Below are positions 27,238 to 34,930 of a DNA stretch of 64,000 nt, piece after piece (within the stretch, counting starts at the first letter, position 1; each line of letters opens with the position of its first letter). A program made the position numbers and the translations under genes. The notes beneath the pieces are model-generated. The model worked only from the letters and a program-made list of their open reading frames with translations. It was not told where the DNA came from and ran no database searches. This stretch comes from Sinorhizobium meliloti (GTDB taxonomy: Bacteria > Pseudomonadota > Alphaproteobacteria > Rhizobiales > Rhizobiaceae). The stretch is taken from contig NZ_CP141213.1 in NCBI RefSeq assembly GCF_035610345.1, positions 1,116,001 to 1,180,000 on the forward strand. Direction: 5' to 3'.

Positions 27238-28422
27238 CTATTCCGCCGCCGCAGTCGCCAGGCGGCGCCGATGGGATCTTAGCCCCGCATATAGGACGGC
27301 GAGCGAAGCCACCGGAAACAGTGCCGCGAAGAAGCCGAGATCGGCGGCAGCCGTATTCTCGAGCACCCGTCCGCCGATCGCCGTGCCGGTCGCGATGCCG
27401 AGATAGATCGCCGAGGCGTTGAGCGACAGGGTCAGATGGGCGACCTCCGGCGCGAAGCCGACGATACGGCTCGCCTGGGCCGGCGGGAACGCCCATCCTA
27501 CGATCCCCCATGGCACCATTATGCCGATCAGCAGCAGGCCGGCGAGATCGCGCGTGAGGAAGTGCAGGCCGAAGGCGATCATCAGCGAGACCGCGAGCGC
27601 GGAGATGAGCGAAGCTGTCACCACGCGCGTGGCGCCGAGCCGGTCGGCCAGATAGCCGCTGGAGAGATTGCCGATCACCGCGCCGACCCCGAAGGCGAGC
27701 AGCAGCCCCGGCAGCGCCAGCTGCGAAAGCCCGGCTCCGTCGATCGCCAGCGGCGCGAGATAGGAGATGATTATGAAGCCGCCGGTAAGATAGAGAAACG
27801 TCACCATGAGCGACGAGGCCACGCCCGGACGGCCGATGGCGCCGAAGCGCTCGGACATTGTCAGCTTCGTTCCGCTGAGGCCCCGCGGCAGGCGCATCCA
27901 GAGCACGGCAGCGCAGGTGAGCCCAAGCAGTGCGACCGCCCCGAACGTGCCGCGCCATCCCCAGAAGGCGGCAATCAGCGCGCCGAGGGGCGCGCCGAGC
28001 GCCACCGCGAATGTGGTGCCGCCCACCACGATGGAAATCGCCAATGCGCGGTGCTCCGGTCCTGCCAGTGAAACCGCCGTCGCTTGAGCCGTGGCGGCAA
28101 AGAGTCCGCTTGCCATTCCCATCACGATCTGGGCGAGCAGCAGCGTGGTGAAGGAGACGCTCATCGCCGCGATGCAGTTGCCGACGACGAAGACGAGCAT
28201 TGCAGCCACCAGCAATCGACGCCGGTCCGCCGCGCCTGCCAGGGCCGAAAGCAGCGGCGCACCGATGGCGTAGGAAAGCGAGAACAGCGTGATCAGGTGC
28301 CCCGCATGGGGAATGGTCGTGTGCGTGTCGGCGGCGATCGACGGCAGAAGGCTGGAAAAGACGAAGCCGACCGTGCTCATCGTGAAAGAGCCAACGGCGA
28401 GCCAGATGATGCGCCTGTCCAT
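27238..28422 (-). CDS. MFS transporter, probable drug/metabolite exporter (DHA1 type)
   Basis: A 394-residue major facilitator with 12 predicted helices. The N-terminal M-D-R-R-I-I-W-L-A-V-G-S-F, the G-A-P-L-L-S-A-L-A-G-A-A-D-R-R-R motif between helices 2 and 3, and overall length fit the AraJ/DHA1 efflux branch. The start at 28422 follows a GGGAG; longer frames cross the divergent operator. Divergently transcribed from the ArsR regulator, which most likely represses it. Substrate unknown; adjacency to hut may be coincidental. Confidence 0.88.
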   Translation of the reverse strand: MDRRIIWLAVGSFTMSTVGFVFSSLLPSIAADTHTTIPHAGHLITLFSLSYAIGAPLLSALAGAADRRRLLVAAMLVFVVGNCIAAMSVSFTTLLLAQIVMGMASGLFAATAQATAVSLAGPEHRALAISIVVGGTTFAVALGAPLGALIAAFWGWRGTFGAVALLGLTCAAVLWMRLPRGLSGTKLTMSERFGAIGRPGVASSLMVTFLYLTGGFIIISYLAPLAIDGAGLSQLALPGLLLAFGVGAVIGNLSSGYLADRLGATRVVTASLISALAVSLMIAFGLHFLTRDLAGLLLIGIMVPWGIVGWAFPPAQASRIVGFAPEVAHLTLSLNASAIYLGIATGTAIGGRVLENTAAADLGFFAALFPVASLAVLYAGLRSHRRRLATAAAE

Positions 28423-28436
28423 CGGGAGACTCGCTT

Positions 28437-28462
28437 GTTCAAAAGATATTGAACTATTGAAC
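28437..28462. promoter_or_regulatory. Probable ArsR operator between the MFS and arsR genes
   Basis: GTTCAA (28437-28442), six bases, TTGAAC (28449-28454) is a perfect inverted repeat, and a further TTGAAC follows at 28457-28462. Three half-sites sit between divergent starts (28422 minus; 28484 or 28511 plus), the usual location of an autoregulatory ArsR site. Confidence 0.65.
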
Positions 28463-28510
28463 TTGGTTGCTCGCCGTGTCAATATGCCGAGACTGCTAAT
28501 TGTTGATCCA

Positions 28511-28879
28511 ATGACCCTACCGCATCCCACCGCCGATCAGATCACTCTGTCCAATGTCCTCGCGGCCCTCGGCGATCCGACGCGCCTGGCGATCGTGGGC
28601 TATCTCGCCCGCCGCGACGGACGGCCGACCATGTGCCTGAACTTCACGGATTTCGGCTCCAAGACCAATATCAGCTATCATCTGGCCAAGCTGCGCGAGG
28701 CGGGCATTACGCGTACCGAGGTCTCCGGCACCAGCCGGTTGATCACGCTGCGGCGGGACGATCTCGACATCCGCTTTCCCGGCCTCCTCGATTCCATTAT
28801 CGCCGCCGCGGTGGACCTGCCCATGGTCAAGAAGATCGAGGATGCAGAGGAAGCTTTGGCACAAGGCGAGGCGCGATAA
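28511..28879 (+). CDS. ArsR/SmtB-family transcriptional regulator
   Basis: A 122-residue winged-helix regulator. Family features are L-S-N-V-L-A-A-L-G-D-P-T-R-L-A-I at the start of the domain and N-I-S-Y-H-L-A-K-L-R-E-A-G-I as the recognition helix. A single Cys (M-C-L-N-F) lies between them but the ELCVCDL metal box is absent, so it probably senses something other than a thiophilic metal. Start could also be the ATG at 28484 (131 residues); neither has a good ribosome binding site. Convergent with phnN. Confidence 0.88.
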   Translation: MTLPHPTADQITLSNVLAALGDPTRLAIVGYLARRDGRPTMCLNFTDFGSKTNISYHLAKLREAGITRTEVSGTSRLITLRRDDLDIRFPGLLDSIIAAAVDLPMVKKIEDAEEALAQGEAR

Positions 28880-28906
28880 AGGGTTACCTAACCGCTCGCC
28901 GCTTCT

Positions 28907-29491
28907 TCAGGCAGGGTGATGGCTCTTGGCCGAGTGGCGCTCGACCAGCGCGACGAATTGCCGGCCGGCCACATCAAGCCTGCCGCTGTTGTCGATCACC
29001 GTTACATCGGGATCGGCGATGACGTCGGGTGCCTGCCGCGTCAGGCGGCGCAACACGTCTTCCTCGCTCTCGCGGCCGCGCTCCGCCAGCCGCTTCGCCA
29101 GCACCGGCGGCTCGGCGGTGATCACCGCGACGGCAATCGTACCGAACGCCTGGCGAATGGCCGGGAGGGCGGCACGGCTGCCGTTTACGATCGCGGTCAT
29201 GCCTTTGGCGATCTTTTCGGCGATCTCCGCCGGGATGCCGTAGCTCAACCCATGCGCCTGCCACGAAACGGCGAAAGCGCCGCTCCGGCTCATCTCCTCG
29301 AATTCGGCGTCGGACACGCTTTCGTGCACCTCGCCGCCTGCATCCGACGGTCGTGTGATCGCCCGCCGGACGAAGAGAATATCGGGCTGCTGCGCGAAAT
29401 GGCGGGCGGCAAAACCCATGACGCTGTCTTTGCCCGCACCGCTAGGACCAACGACGACGATGAGCGTTCCGGATCCCCGATCGGCGGTCAT
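28907..29491 (-). CDS. phnN: Ribose 1,5-bisphosphate phosphokinase
   Basis: A 194-residue guanylate-kinase-like P-loop kinase making PRPP from ribose 1,5-bisphosphate in the C-P lyase pathway. The Walker A G-P-S-G-A-G-K-D-S spans about residues 15-23, followed by R-R-A-I-T-R-P-S, as in GMP kinases. Start overlaps the phnM stop by four bases (ATGA). Length and linkage to phnM make PhnN much more likely than a true guanylate kinase. Confidence 0.92.
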   Translation of the reverse strand: MTADRGSGTLIVVVGPSGAGKDSVMGFAARHFAQQPDILFVRRAITRPSDAGGEVHESVSDAEFEEMSRSGAFAVSWQAHGLSYGIPAEIAEKIAKGMTAIVNGSRAALPAIRQAFGTIAVAVITAEPPVLAKRLAERGRESEEDVLRRLTRQAPDVIADPDVTVIDNSGRLDVAGRQFVALVERHSAKSHHPA

Positions 29492-30627
29492 GCGACACGC
29501 CGTCCTTCGCGCCAGACCGAGCGGACGACCGGTATTCCCTCCGGCCGGCGGACGCGCGCGATGTCGGCGCGGAGCCCAACGGCGATCCGGCCGCGATCTT
29601 CGAGCCCGACAGTGCGCGCCGGCGTTGCCGTCACCATCGCGATGGCCTGGGGGAGGTCGATCGAGTCGACCTCATCTGCCAGAATGAACGGCGCATGGAT
29701 GAGGCTGAAAGGTACGTAATCCGAAGAAAGCACGTCGAGAACGCCGCGTTCGGCGAGATCACGCGCGGCGATGTTGCCGGAATGCGATTTGCCGCGCACG
29801 ATATTGGGCGCCCCCATCAATACGCTGAGACCGGCGCGATGAGAGGCTTCGGCCGCCTCGAAGCTCGTCGGGAACTCAGCGAGCCGGATGCCGTAGCCGA
29901 TCGACTCGTCCACATGCTCGAGCGTCGCATCATCATGGCTGGCAACCGTAATGCCCCGCTCGGCGCAGGCTTTCGCGAGCGCGATGCGATGAGGGGTCGC
30001 ATAGCGCGCCGATAGCGCTTGCTGGCGGTCGATGAACGCGGCAAAGGCTTCGTCGGTAAGGCCGCGTTTGACTTTGTAGTAGATTATGTACTGATCCATG
30101 GTCTGGAACTGGCGCTGCCCGGGAGCGTGGTCCATCAGAGAGACGAGACGAACCTGCGGATCGTTCCGGAAGTCCTCATAGTGTTCCAGCACGTCGACGG
30201 TCGACACTTCGCAGCGCAGATGGATCAGGTGATCGGCCCGCAAACGGCCCTCCTGCTTGGCCTGGGCGAGCGCATCGGCCATGCTGCGCATCTCGCCCTT
30301 CGGAAAGCCGCTGTCCTCGTCCGAGCCCAGGCGCAGACAATCGAAGACAGTGGTGATGCCGGAGGTGACGACCTGGGCGTCATGAGCCTGGATCGCCGCG
30401 ATCTTCAGCCAGCGAACCCCGGGGCGCGGAGAATAGTGCGCCTCGAGATGGTCGGTGTGCAGTTCGACCAGCCCCGGCAGCAGGTAGTCACCCTCGAAAT
30501 CCTCGCCCGTGGCGCTCGCCCCTTCGGAGATGTCGGCGATCCTGCCGTCGCGGATCAGCACCGAACCGTCGAGGACCCGGTCCTCCAGAACGATGCGGGC
30601 GTTGGTCAAAACCTGTTCTTTGGGCAT
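29488..30627 (-). CDS. phnM: Alpha-D-ribose 1-methylphosphonate 5-triphosphate diphosphatase
   Basis: A 379-residue amidohydrolase-superfamily member that removes pyrophosphate from the C-P lyase pathway intermediate. The metal motif reads V-E-L-H-T-D-H-L-E; other PhnM landmarks are S-G-I-T-T-V-F-D, the S-L-M-D-H-A-P-G-Q-R-Q-F block (typical of PhnM) and S-H-D-D-A-T. The start at 30627 is one base after the preceding stop. Carbon-phosphorus lyase core genes phnGHIJKL are not in the window and would have to be elsewhere. Confidence 0.95.
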   Translation of the reverse strand: MPKEQVLTNARIVLEDRVLDGSVLIRDGRIADISEGASATGEDFEGDYLLPGLVELHTDHLEAHYSPRPGVRWLKIAAIQAHDAQVVTSGITTVFDCLRLGSDEDSGFPKGEMRSMADALAQAKQEGRLRADHLIHLRCEVSTVDVLEHYEDFRNDPQVRLVSLMDHAPGQRQFQTMDQYIIYYKVKRGLTDEAFAAFIDRQQALSARYATPHRIALAKACAERGITVASHDDATLEHVDESIGYGIRLAEFPTSFEAAEASHRAGLSVLMGAPNIVRGKSHSGNIAARDLAERGVLDVLSSDYVPFSLIHAPFILADEVDSIDLPQAIAMVTATPARTVGLEDRGRIAVGLRADIARVRRPEGIPVVRSVWREGRRVA

Positions 30628-30628
30628 G

Positions 30629-31336
30629 TCATGCAATCTTTCGTTCGGATGCGCCGCCAAGCGGCAGCAGGGAATGGACGGTGAAAGGAGCGCCGCGGCG
30701 CTCTTCGGCGAAAAGGGCAATCGTCGAGACGGCAAGCGGCTTGCCGATGAATTCGGCGAAGACCGTTTCGAGCGCCTTTCTCATGGGCCGCTGCATGTCT
30801 TCCGGCACCGGCCCGGTCAGCGTCAGATGGAACTGGAACTCCTCGAAGACGTATGGGTAGCCCCATGCCGCCAGGTACTCGCGCTGACGCTGCGTAAGCC
30901 TGTCCGGATTGCGGCGGGCGAGATCGGATTGCGAAAGCGGCGCCCGGAATGGCTCGAAACGGCGAACCGCCTGCTCCGCAAGACGCTGCAGAGGCGGGCA
31001 AGGATCGGCCGAGACGAGCGCGAAGAAGGGGCCGATCTGATGCAAGGCGATCTCCGGCACTTCAAAAGGCTCAATCTCCGCGGCGAACTCGTCGAAAGCC
31101 GCGATCAAGTCGGCTTCACCACGGCCGGAGGTAAGCTCGAACGGTGCTTTCAGGGTCCCGTGGAAGCCGTAACGGCGGGGCTCGGTCGTCAATGCCATCT
31201 GCTCTTCACGTCCTACTGCCGGATTTTCCGGGCAGTCCAGGGCGCCGCCGGTGAACGCGTCGCGTCCCAGCCAACGGGAAGCGGTCTGCGACAGCCGTTC
31301 ATCGGACGGCGGCGCGAAGTAGATTGCATAGCGCAC
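30629..31336 (-). CDS. DUF1045 phosphonate-metabolism protein, 2H phosphoesterase-like
   Basis: A 235-residue protein of the DUF1045 family that accompanies C-P lyase genes in rhizobia. Two HxT motifs, H-G-T-L-K-A-P-F (about residue 59) and H-L-T-L-T-G-P-V (about 169), identify the 2H phosphoesterase superfamily, so a cyclic phosphodiesterase-like role is likely, for example on the 1,2-cyclic ribose phosphate made by C-P lyase; that link is inference. The start is a GTG at 31336 with AAGAAAG upstream. First gene of the unit with phnM and phnN. Confidence 0.87.
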   Translation of the reverse strand: MRYAIYFAPPSDERLSQTASRWLGRDAFTGGALDCPENPAVGREEQMALTTEPRRYGFHGTLKAPFELTSGRGEADLIAAFDEFAAEIEPFEVPEIALHQIGPFFALVSADPCPPLQRLAEQAVRRFEPFRAPLSQSDLARRNPDRLTQRQREYLAAWGYPYVFEEFQFHLTLTGPVPEDMQRPMRKALETVFAEFIGKPLAVSTIALFAEERRGAPFTVHSLLPLGGASERKIA

Positions 31337-31421
31337 GAATTCACACTTTCTTCATCAGTCGCTTCGACGCAGTTGCCCCGAGTCGACGGTTTCCGGGATG
31401 AAATGCGCAGCTAGCCGATTT

Positions 31422-31444
31422 GCATGACAACATCATGATGACAT
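31422..31444 (-). promoter_or_regulatory. Candidate Pho box upstream of the DUF1045-phnM-phnN unit
   Basis: On the minus strand ATGTCAT and ATGTTGT occur with an 11-base period, and a further GTCAT follows, about 85 bases before the GTG start. This resembles PhoB direct repeats (CTGTCAT-like) but is degenerate and overlaps the palindrome CATCATGATG, so the assignment is tentative. Confidence 0.35.
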
Positions 31445-31565
31445 CGGCCCAGAACGCAAATCGGTTGGGAGCGGGATGGATTTATTTGCAGCTTCGCCTG
31501 CTCCCGCGCCAGTGATCGGAATCAGTCATCATTATCCGAATCGGCCGGTCCGTTTCTAGACCACG

Positions 31566-31596
31566 ATGATTTTAGGTCGGAACAACCTGAAATCAT
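31566..31596. repeat. Short palindrome ATGATTTTAGGT / ACCTGAAATCAT
   Basis: Twelve-base arms (31566-31577, 31585-31596) with one mismatch around a 7-base centre. ATGATTTTAGG-type palindromes recur in rhizobial intergenic DNA. It borders the mosaic repeat island that follows. Confidence 0.55.
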
Positions 31597-31630
31597 GAGC
31601 GGGCGGAAAACCGCACACACTTTTCCTCAT

Positions 31631-31757
31631 CATCCCCGGTTCCTCATTCCTGTGCTTGTCACAGGAATCCAGCCAGACCAAGTCCTTGGGCTGGAAAGGC
31701 TCTTCCGCGCCGCAGACGCGGCGCTGCTGGATCCCTGTGACGAGCACAGGGATGAGG
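31631..31757. repeat. 127-bp rhizobial palindromic intergenic repeat, copy 1
   Basis: Starts CATCCCCGGTTCC and ends GGGATGAGG. The outer arms (CCTCATTCCTGTGCTTGTCA near 31642-31661 and its near-complement ending 31757) make the whole unit a large imperfect hairpin, with GCGCCGCAGACGCGGCGC as an inner palindrome. Copy 2 has the same length 277 bases downstream. Type is that of dispersed mosaic elements of Sinorhizobium (RIME-like). Confidence 0.85.
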
Positions 31758-31907
31758 ATGGAGAGGGTGTGAGGCGGCGCGGCAGGTCCCGGGTCACGCC
31801 CGTGTACAGCGTTTCGCTTCGCTTCGATAATGTAGGCGTAACCTTTCATTGCGTGACAGGTCGACCATTCCCTAGCATATTCGCAATCGAAAGTTGCAGT
31901 AGCCGCA

Positions 31908-32034
31908 CATCCCCGGTTCCTCATTCCTGTGCTTGTCACAGGAATCCAGCCAGACCAAGTCCTTGGGCTGAAAGAACTCTTCCGCGCCGCAGACGCGGCG
32001 CTGCTGGATCCTGTGACGAGCACAGGGGATGAGG
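31908..32034. repeat. 127-bp rhizobial palindromic intergenic repeat, copy 2
   Basis: Nearly identical to copy 1 and in the same orientation. Differences cluster in the middle (AAAGAACTC versus GAAAGGCTC) and at the GGATCC/ GGATCCC junction, where a lost base is balanced by a gained G, keeping 127 bp. Small open frames inside both copies are repeat artefacts, not genes. Confidence 0.85.
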
Positions 32035-32098
32035 TAAAGGAGAGATTGCAGTCCTCCGAAAAGTTCCTACAGCGCCGCGCGTCTTATGAGACGATCTG

Positions 32099-32146
32099 CT
32101 GCATGTTTTTGTCCATTGATCGGCTACGATCAATGGAGACATGCAG
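32099..32146. repeat. Long hairpin, 11-bp core stem plus 8-bp outer stem
   Basis: TCCATTGATCG (32112-32122) and CGATCAATGGA (32127-32137) are perfect complements around GCTA. CTGCATGT (32099-32106) and ACATGCAG (32139-32146) extend the stem beyond a small asymmetric bulge. No T-run follows on either strand. It sits just upstream of a transposase-like scrap. Confidence 0.7.
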
Positions 32147-32254
32147 TGGCGCACGGTCGGTACTCAAGGAATTCAAGCGCATCATGCCGACAAGACCGGC
32201 CAGAGCTTCAACGCCATTATCCATCTCGCAGCAGCCGTCATAAACTCGAAATGA
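32147..32254 (+). pseudogene. Possible transposase C-terminal fragment (IS5-like)
   Basis: The plus-strand frame ending at TGA 32252-32254 encodes G-I-Q-A-H-H-A-D-K-T-G-Q-S-F-N-A-I-I-H-L, then A-A-A-V-I-N-S-K. This resembles the C-terminal tail of a group of IS5-family transposases as I remember them. Nothing recognisable lies 5' of it and no terminal repeats were found, so it would be a decayed remnant. Confidence 0.4.
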
Positions 32255-32267
32255 ATCTCAACGCGCG

Positions 32268-33785
32268 CTAGCGTGTACGGCCCATGAGACGCGATCGGCA
32301 AAGATTGGAGATGCTGTCGAAAACGAAGACGACCATCAAGATCAGCAGCACCATATAGGCGACATTTTCCCAATCCGAATTTGTGCGCATCGCCTCCCAC
32401 AGCTTCAGGCCGATCCCGCCGGCGCCGACGGCGCCGATAATGGTGGCCGAACGCGTGTTCGACTCCCAGAAGTAGAGAGCCTGGCTGGCAAAGATCGGCA
32501 GGACCTGCGGCAGCACGCCGAAGCGCTGCACGGCGACCGGCGCGGCGCCGACCGATTTGACGCCCTCACGCTGCTTGTCGTCGATGTTCTCGAGGGCTTC
32601 GGAGTAGAGCTTGCCGAGCGTGCCCGTGTCGGTGAAGAAGATCGCCGAGATGCCCGCGAGCGGTCCAGGCCCGAAGGCGCGCGTGAAGAACAGCGCCCAG
32701 ATGAACATGTCGACCGACCGCAGGAAGTCGAAGAAGCGCTTCACGAACTGATTGGTGAGTCGGCTCGGCGTGATGTTGCGCGCCGCGAGGAAGCAAAGCG
32801 GGAAGGCGATGAAGGAGGCGAAGAGCGTTCCGACGAAAGCCATGACGATCGTCTGCAGGAGCTTGGTCCAAACATCCAGATGCTGCCATTCCGCGTTGTA
32901 GAGGATGTTGTTCCAGGCAAGCGAGAGGTTTGAGCGCGCCGGATCGATCCGTTCTCCGGAGACGATCAAGGAGGCAACGTCGCTGTAGGACTTCCCGAAA
33001 AAGGGCGAGTTGGTGTCGAAGAGGAAATTCACCCAGCCGAAGAAGCGATTGCGGATGGAGACCTCGTCGCCCTCCACCTGGGCCCAGCCGGTGGCGCCGA
33101 AGGACAGCGTCACCTTCTCGCCCGGACGTTTCTGGACGGCCCAGGAGGGAAGGGCGCCTTCAGGCGTGACAGTGTCGGCGCCGTCGACCTTCAGTCGGAG
33201 CGTTTCGCCGGAATGCGTGACCGAGACGAGCTTTTCGGCAACTTCGATGCGGGTCGAGCGGTCGTAATTCACCACCGCGTGCGTGACGACCTCCTCTGTG
33301 CGGGTCGTGACGACCTCTTCCTGTGGCGCTGACTTCGTATCGCCGCCGCGCGCCGCGTTCGGCGTCATAAAGCTGAAAGAGGAGGCGCTCTTCGGCTTCG
33401 GGGCCTGCTTCGGGGCCGTCGACGTATCAACGGTGCGCGTGACCGTCTCTTTTTCGAGCGTGACCCATTCCGGGCTCGGATTGTCTCCAAGCGGCGAATT
33501 GCGTCCGTATGAGATGCTCATCGCTCCATCGGGTGCGATGGCGATCTCCGGCCGGACTTCGTAGGAAACCCAGTCGGCGAGGTAGATGCCGGCAATTCCC
33601 CAATTGGCGTTGGCGAGCACGTGCCCGATCGAGAAGAACCACCAGCTGAAGATCATGTAGAGAACGACGCCTGCCGTTATCAATGCCTTGCTGCGCCGCT
33701 TGGCGGCCGACGACTGCAGAAGATGCGGGTGGCGCGCGGCGATAGCTTCCATTTCGCGCGCGTCGAGGTTGGTCGAGGCAATCAT
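32268..33785 (-). CDS. phoT: Phosphate/phosphonate ABC transporter permease with long periplasmic insert
   Basis: A 505-residue inner-membrane permease (PhnE family). One helix near residues 35-55 is followed by a hydrophilic segment of about 230 residues, then five or six helices with the permease loop (E-A-L-E-N-I-D-D-K-Q-R-E-G-V-K-S-V-G-A). The insert contains a low-complexity T/P/K/S stretch and V-T-T-R-T-E-E-V-V-T-H repeats. Last gene of phoCDET, 9 bases after phoE. Named after S. meliloti PhoT by position. Confidence 0.9.
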   Translation of the reverse strand: MIASTNLDAREMEAIAARHPHLLQSSAAKRRSKALITAGVVLYMIFSWWFFSIGHVLANANWGIAGIYLADWVSYEVRPEIAIAPDGAMSISYGRNSPLGDNPSPEWVTLEKETVTRTVDTSTAPKQAPKPKSASSFSFMTPNAARGGDTKSAPQEEVVTTRTEEVVTHAVVNYDRSTRIEVAEKLVSVTHSGETLRLKVDGADTVTPEGALPSWAVQKRPGEKVTLSFGATGWAQVEGDEVSIRNRFFGWVNFLFDTNSPFFGKSYSDVASLIVSGERIDPARSNLSLAWNNILYNAEWQHLDVWTKLLQTIVMAFVGTLFASFIAFPLCFLAARNITPSRLTNQFVKRFFDFLRSVDMFIWALFFTRAFGPGPLAGISAIFFTDTGTLGKLYSEALENIDDKQREGVKSVGAAPVAVQRFGVLPQVLPIFASQALYFWESNTRSATIIGAVGAGGIGLKLWEAMRTNSDWENVAYMVLLILMVVFVFDSISNLCRSRLMGRTR

Positions 33786-33794
33786 GAGGCGGTC

Positions 33795-34757
33795 CTATTG
33801 CGCAAGCTGAAAGGCCTGGTCGCCGACGAGGCGGCGGCGAAGCCAAGCGGAGAACTGATCGACTGCGAAGATCGTGGCGAAGAGCAGGAGGACGATCGCG
33901 AGCGTCTTTGCTTCATGGCCCTGGCCGATCGACAGGCGCAGGAGTTCGCCGATGCCGCCCCCGCCGACGGCGCCGATGATCGTCGAGGCGCGCACGTTGA
34001 TTTCGAGCCGGAGCAGAAAATAGCTGGTGAAGTTGGGCAGCACCTGGGGGACCATGCCGAACCAGACCCGCTCGATCCAGTTGGCGCCGACGGCACGCAG
34101 ACCTTCCTCCGGTTTCATGTCGGCATTCTCGACCACTTCGAAGAACAGCTTGCCGAGCGCGCCGATCGTGTGGATCGAGACCGCAGCGATGGCGGGAATA
34201 GGCCCAAGCGAAAGGATTGCCAGGAAAAAGCCGGCGATGACGACTTCAGGGAAGGCGCGCAGGATTTCCATCAGCCGGCGCACGATGCCCCTGATCCAGG
34301 GATTGGGCATCAGATTTCGCGCGGCGAGGAAGCACAGGATGAAGCCGAAGAACACGCCGATAACCGTCGAAAAGATGGCGATGTTCACGGTCTCCAGCAT
34401 CTTGTGCACATACTCCGGAATGTAGATGCTCTCGGTCAGGTAGAGCCGGCCCTCCGGGTAATTGTATTTGAAGCTGCCGTCGTCATAGGGTGAAGGCAGA
34501 TCGAAGAGGGCGCGAACGATCTCTATCGGATCGCGCGGCATGAGATGGCCGACGAAATCGAAGAAGTGCGGCAGCCGGTCGAAGAACTTGCCCGCGTTCG
34601 ACTCGTTCGCGAACCAGAGCGAACTGACAAGCGTCAACGCGAGAAATGCGAGACCGAGCCAGGTATAGAGACGCCGGCGATTGTTGAGCTCCTGCCAGTG
34701 ACGCTCGATAAGCGCGCCGTTCTCGCTGAGGTGTCGTGTTGACACGGAAGTGGCCAT
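33795..34757 (-). CDS. phoE: Phosphate/phosphonate ABC transporter permease
   Basis: A 320-residue PhnE-family permease with six helices and the cytoplasmic loop E-E-G-L-R-A-V-G-A-N-W. It partners PhoT, PhoC and PhoD. The start at 34757 (M-A-T-S-V-S-T-R-H) fits the family; a longer frame to 35150 would add 131 residues translated from the phoD-phoE gap and phoD itself. The gap to phoD is 173 bases and contains a strong hairpin. Confidence 0.92.
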   Translation of the reverse strand: MATSVSTRHLSENGALIERHWQELNNRRRLYTWLGLAFLALTLVSSLWFANESNAGKFFDRLPHFFDFVGHLMPRDPIEIVRALFDLPSPYDDGSFKYNYPEGRLYLTESIYIPEYVHKMLETVNIAIFSTVIGVFFGFILCFLAARNLMPNPWIRGIVRRLMEILRAFPEVVIAGFFLAILSLGPIPAIAAVSIHTIGALGKLFFEVVENADMKPEEGLRAVGANWIERVWFGMVPQVLPNFTSYFLLRLEINVRASTIIGAVGGGGIGELLRLSIGQGHEAKTLAIVLLLFATIFAVDQFSAWLRRRLVGDQAFQLAQ

Positions 34758-34884
34758 TGGGTTTCCGGCCAGGGGCCGGCCTCTAGAGCGCTTCCGGGAA
34801 GAGGAAGTGCGTCGTTTCAAAAAGTAGGATCGCTTGATCGAGACGATCCGGGAGCGGGCGGCTGCAGCTGCCCCGATAGTCGAA

Positions 34885-34910
34885 CGCCGGCCGCAGCTTG
34901 GCGGCCGGCG
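34885..34910 (-). promoter_or_regulatory. Intercistronic hairpin between phoD and phoE
   Basis: CGCCGGCCGC (34885-34894) / GCGGCCGGCG (34901-34910), a perfect 10-bp all-GC stem with a 6-base loop, 20 bases after the phoD stop. No T-run. Such hairpins often protect binding-protein mRNA or lower expression of distal permease genes. Confidence 0.65.
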
Positions 34911-34930
34911 CAGGATGATGCGTTCGGCAA

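Noticed and set aside
28907..29491. Guanylate kinase (gmk)
   Set aside because: Similar P-loop fold, but coupling to phnM by a 4-base overlap makes PhnN the better call.
31556..32032. Short frames inside the 127-bp repeats
   Set aside because: They follow the repeat sequence and recur with it; typical artefacts of palindromic elements.
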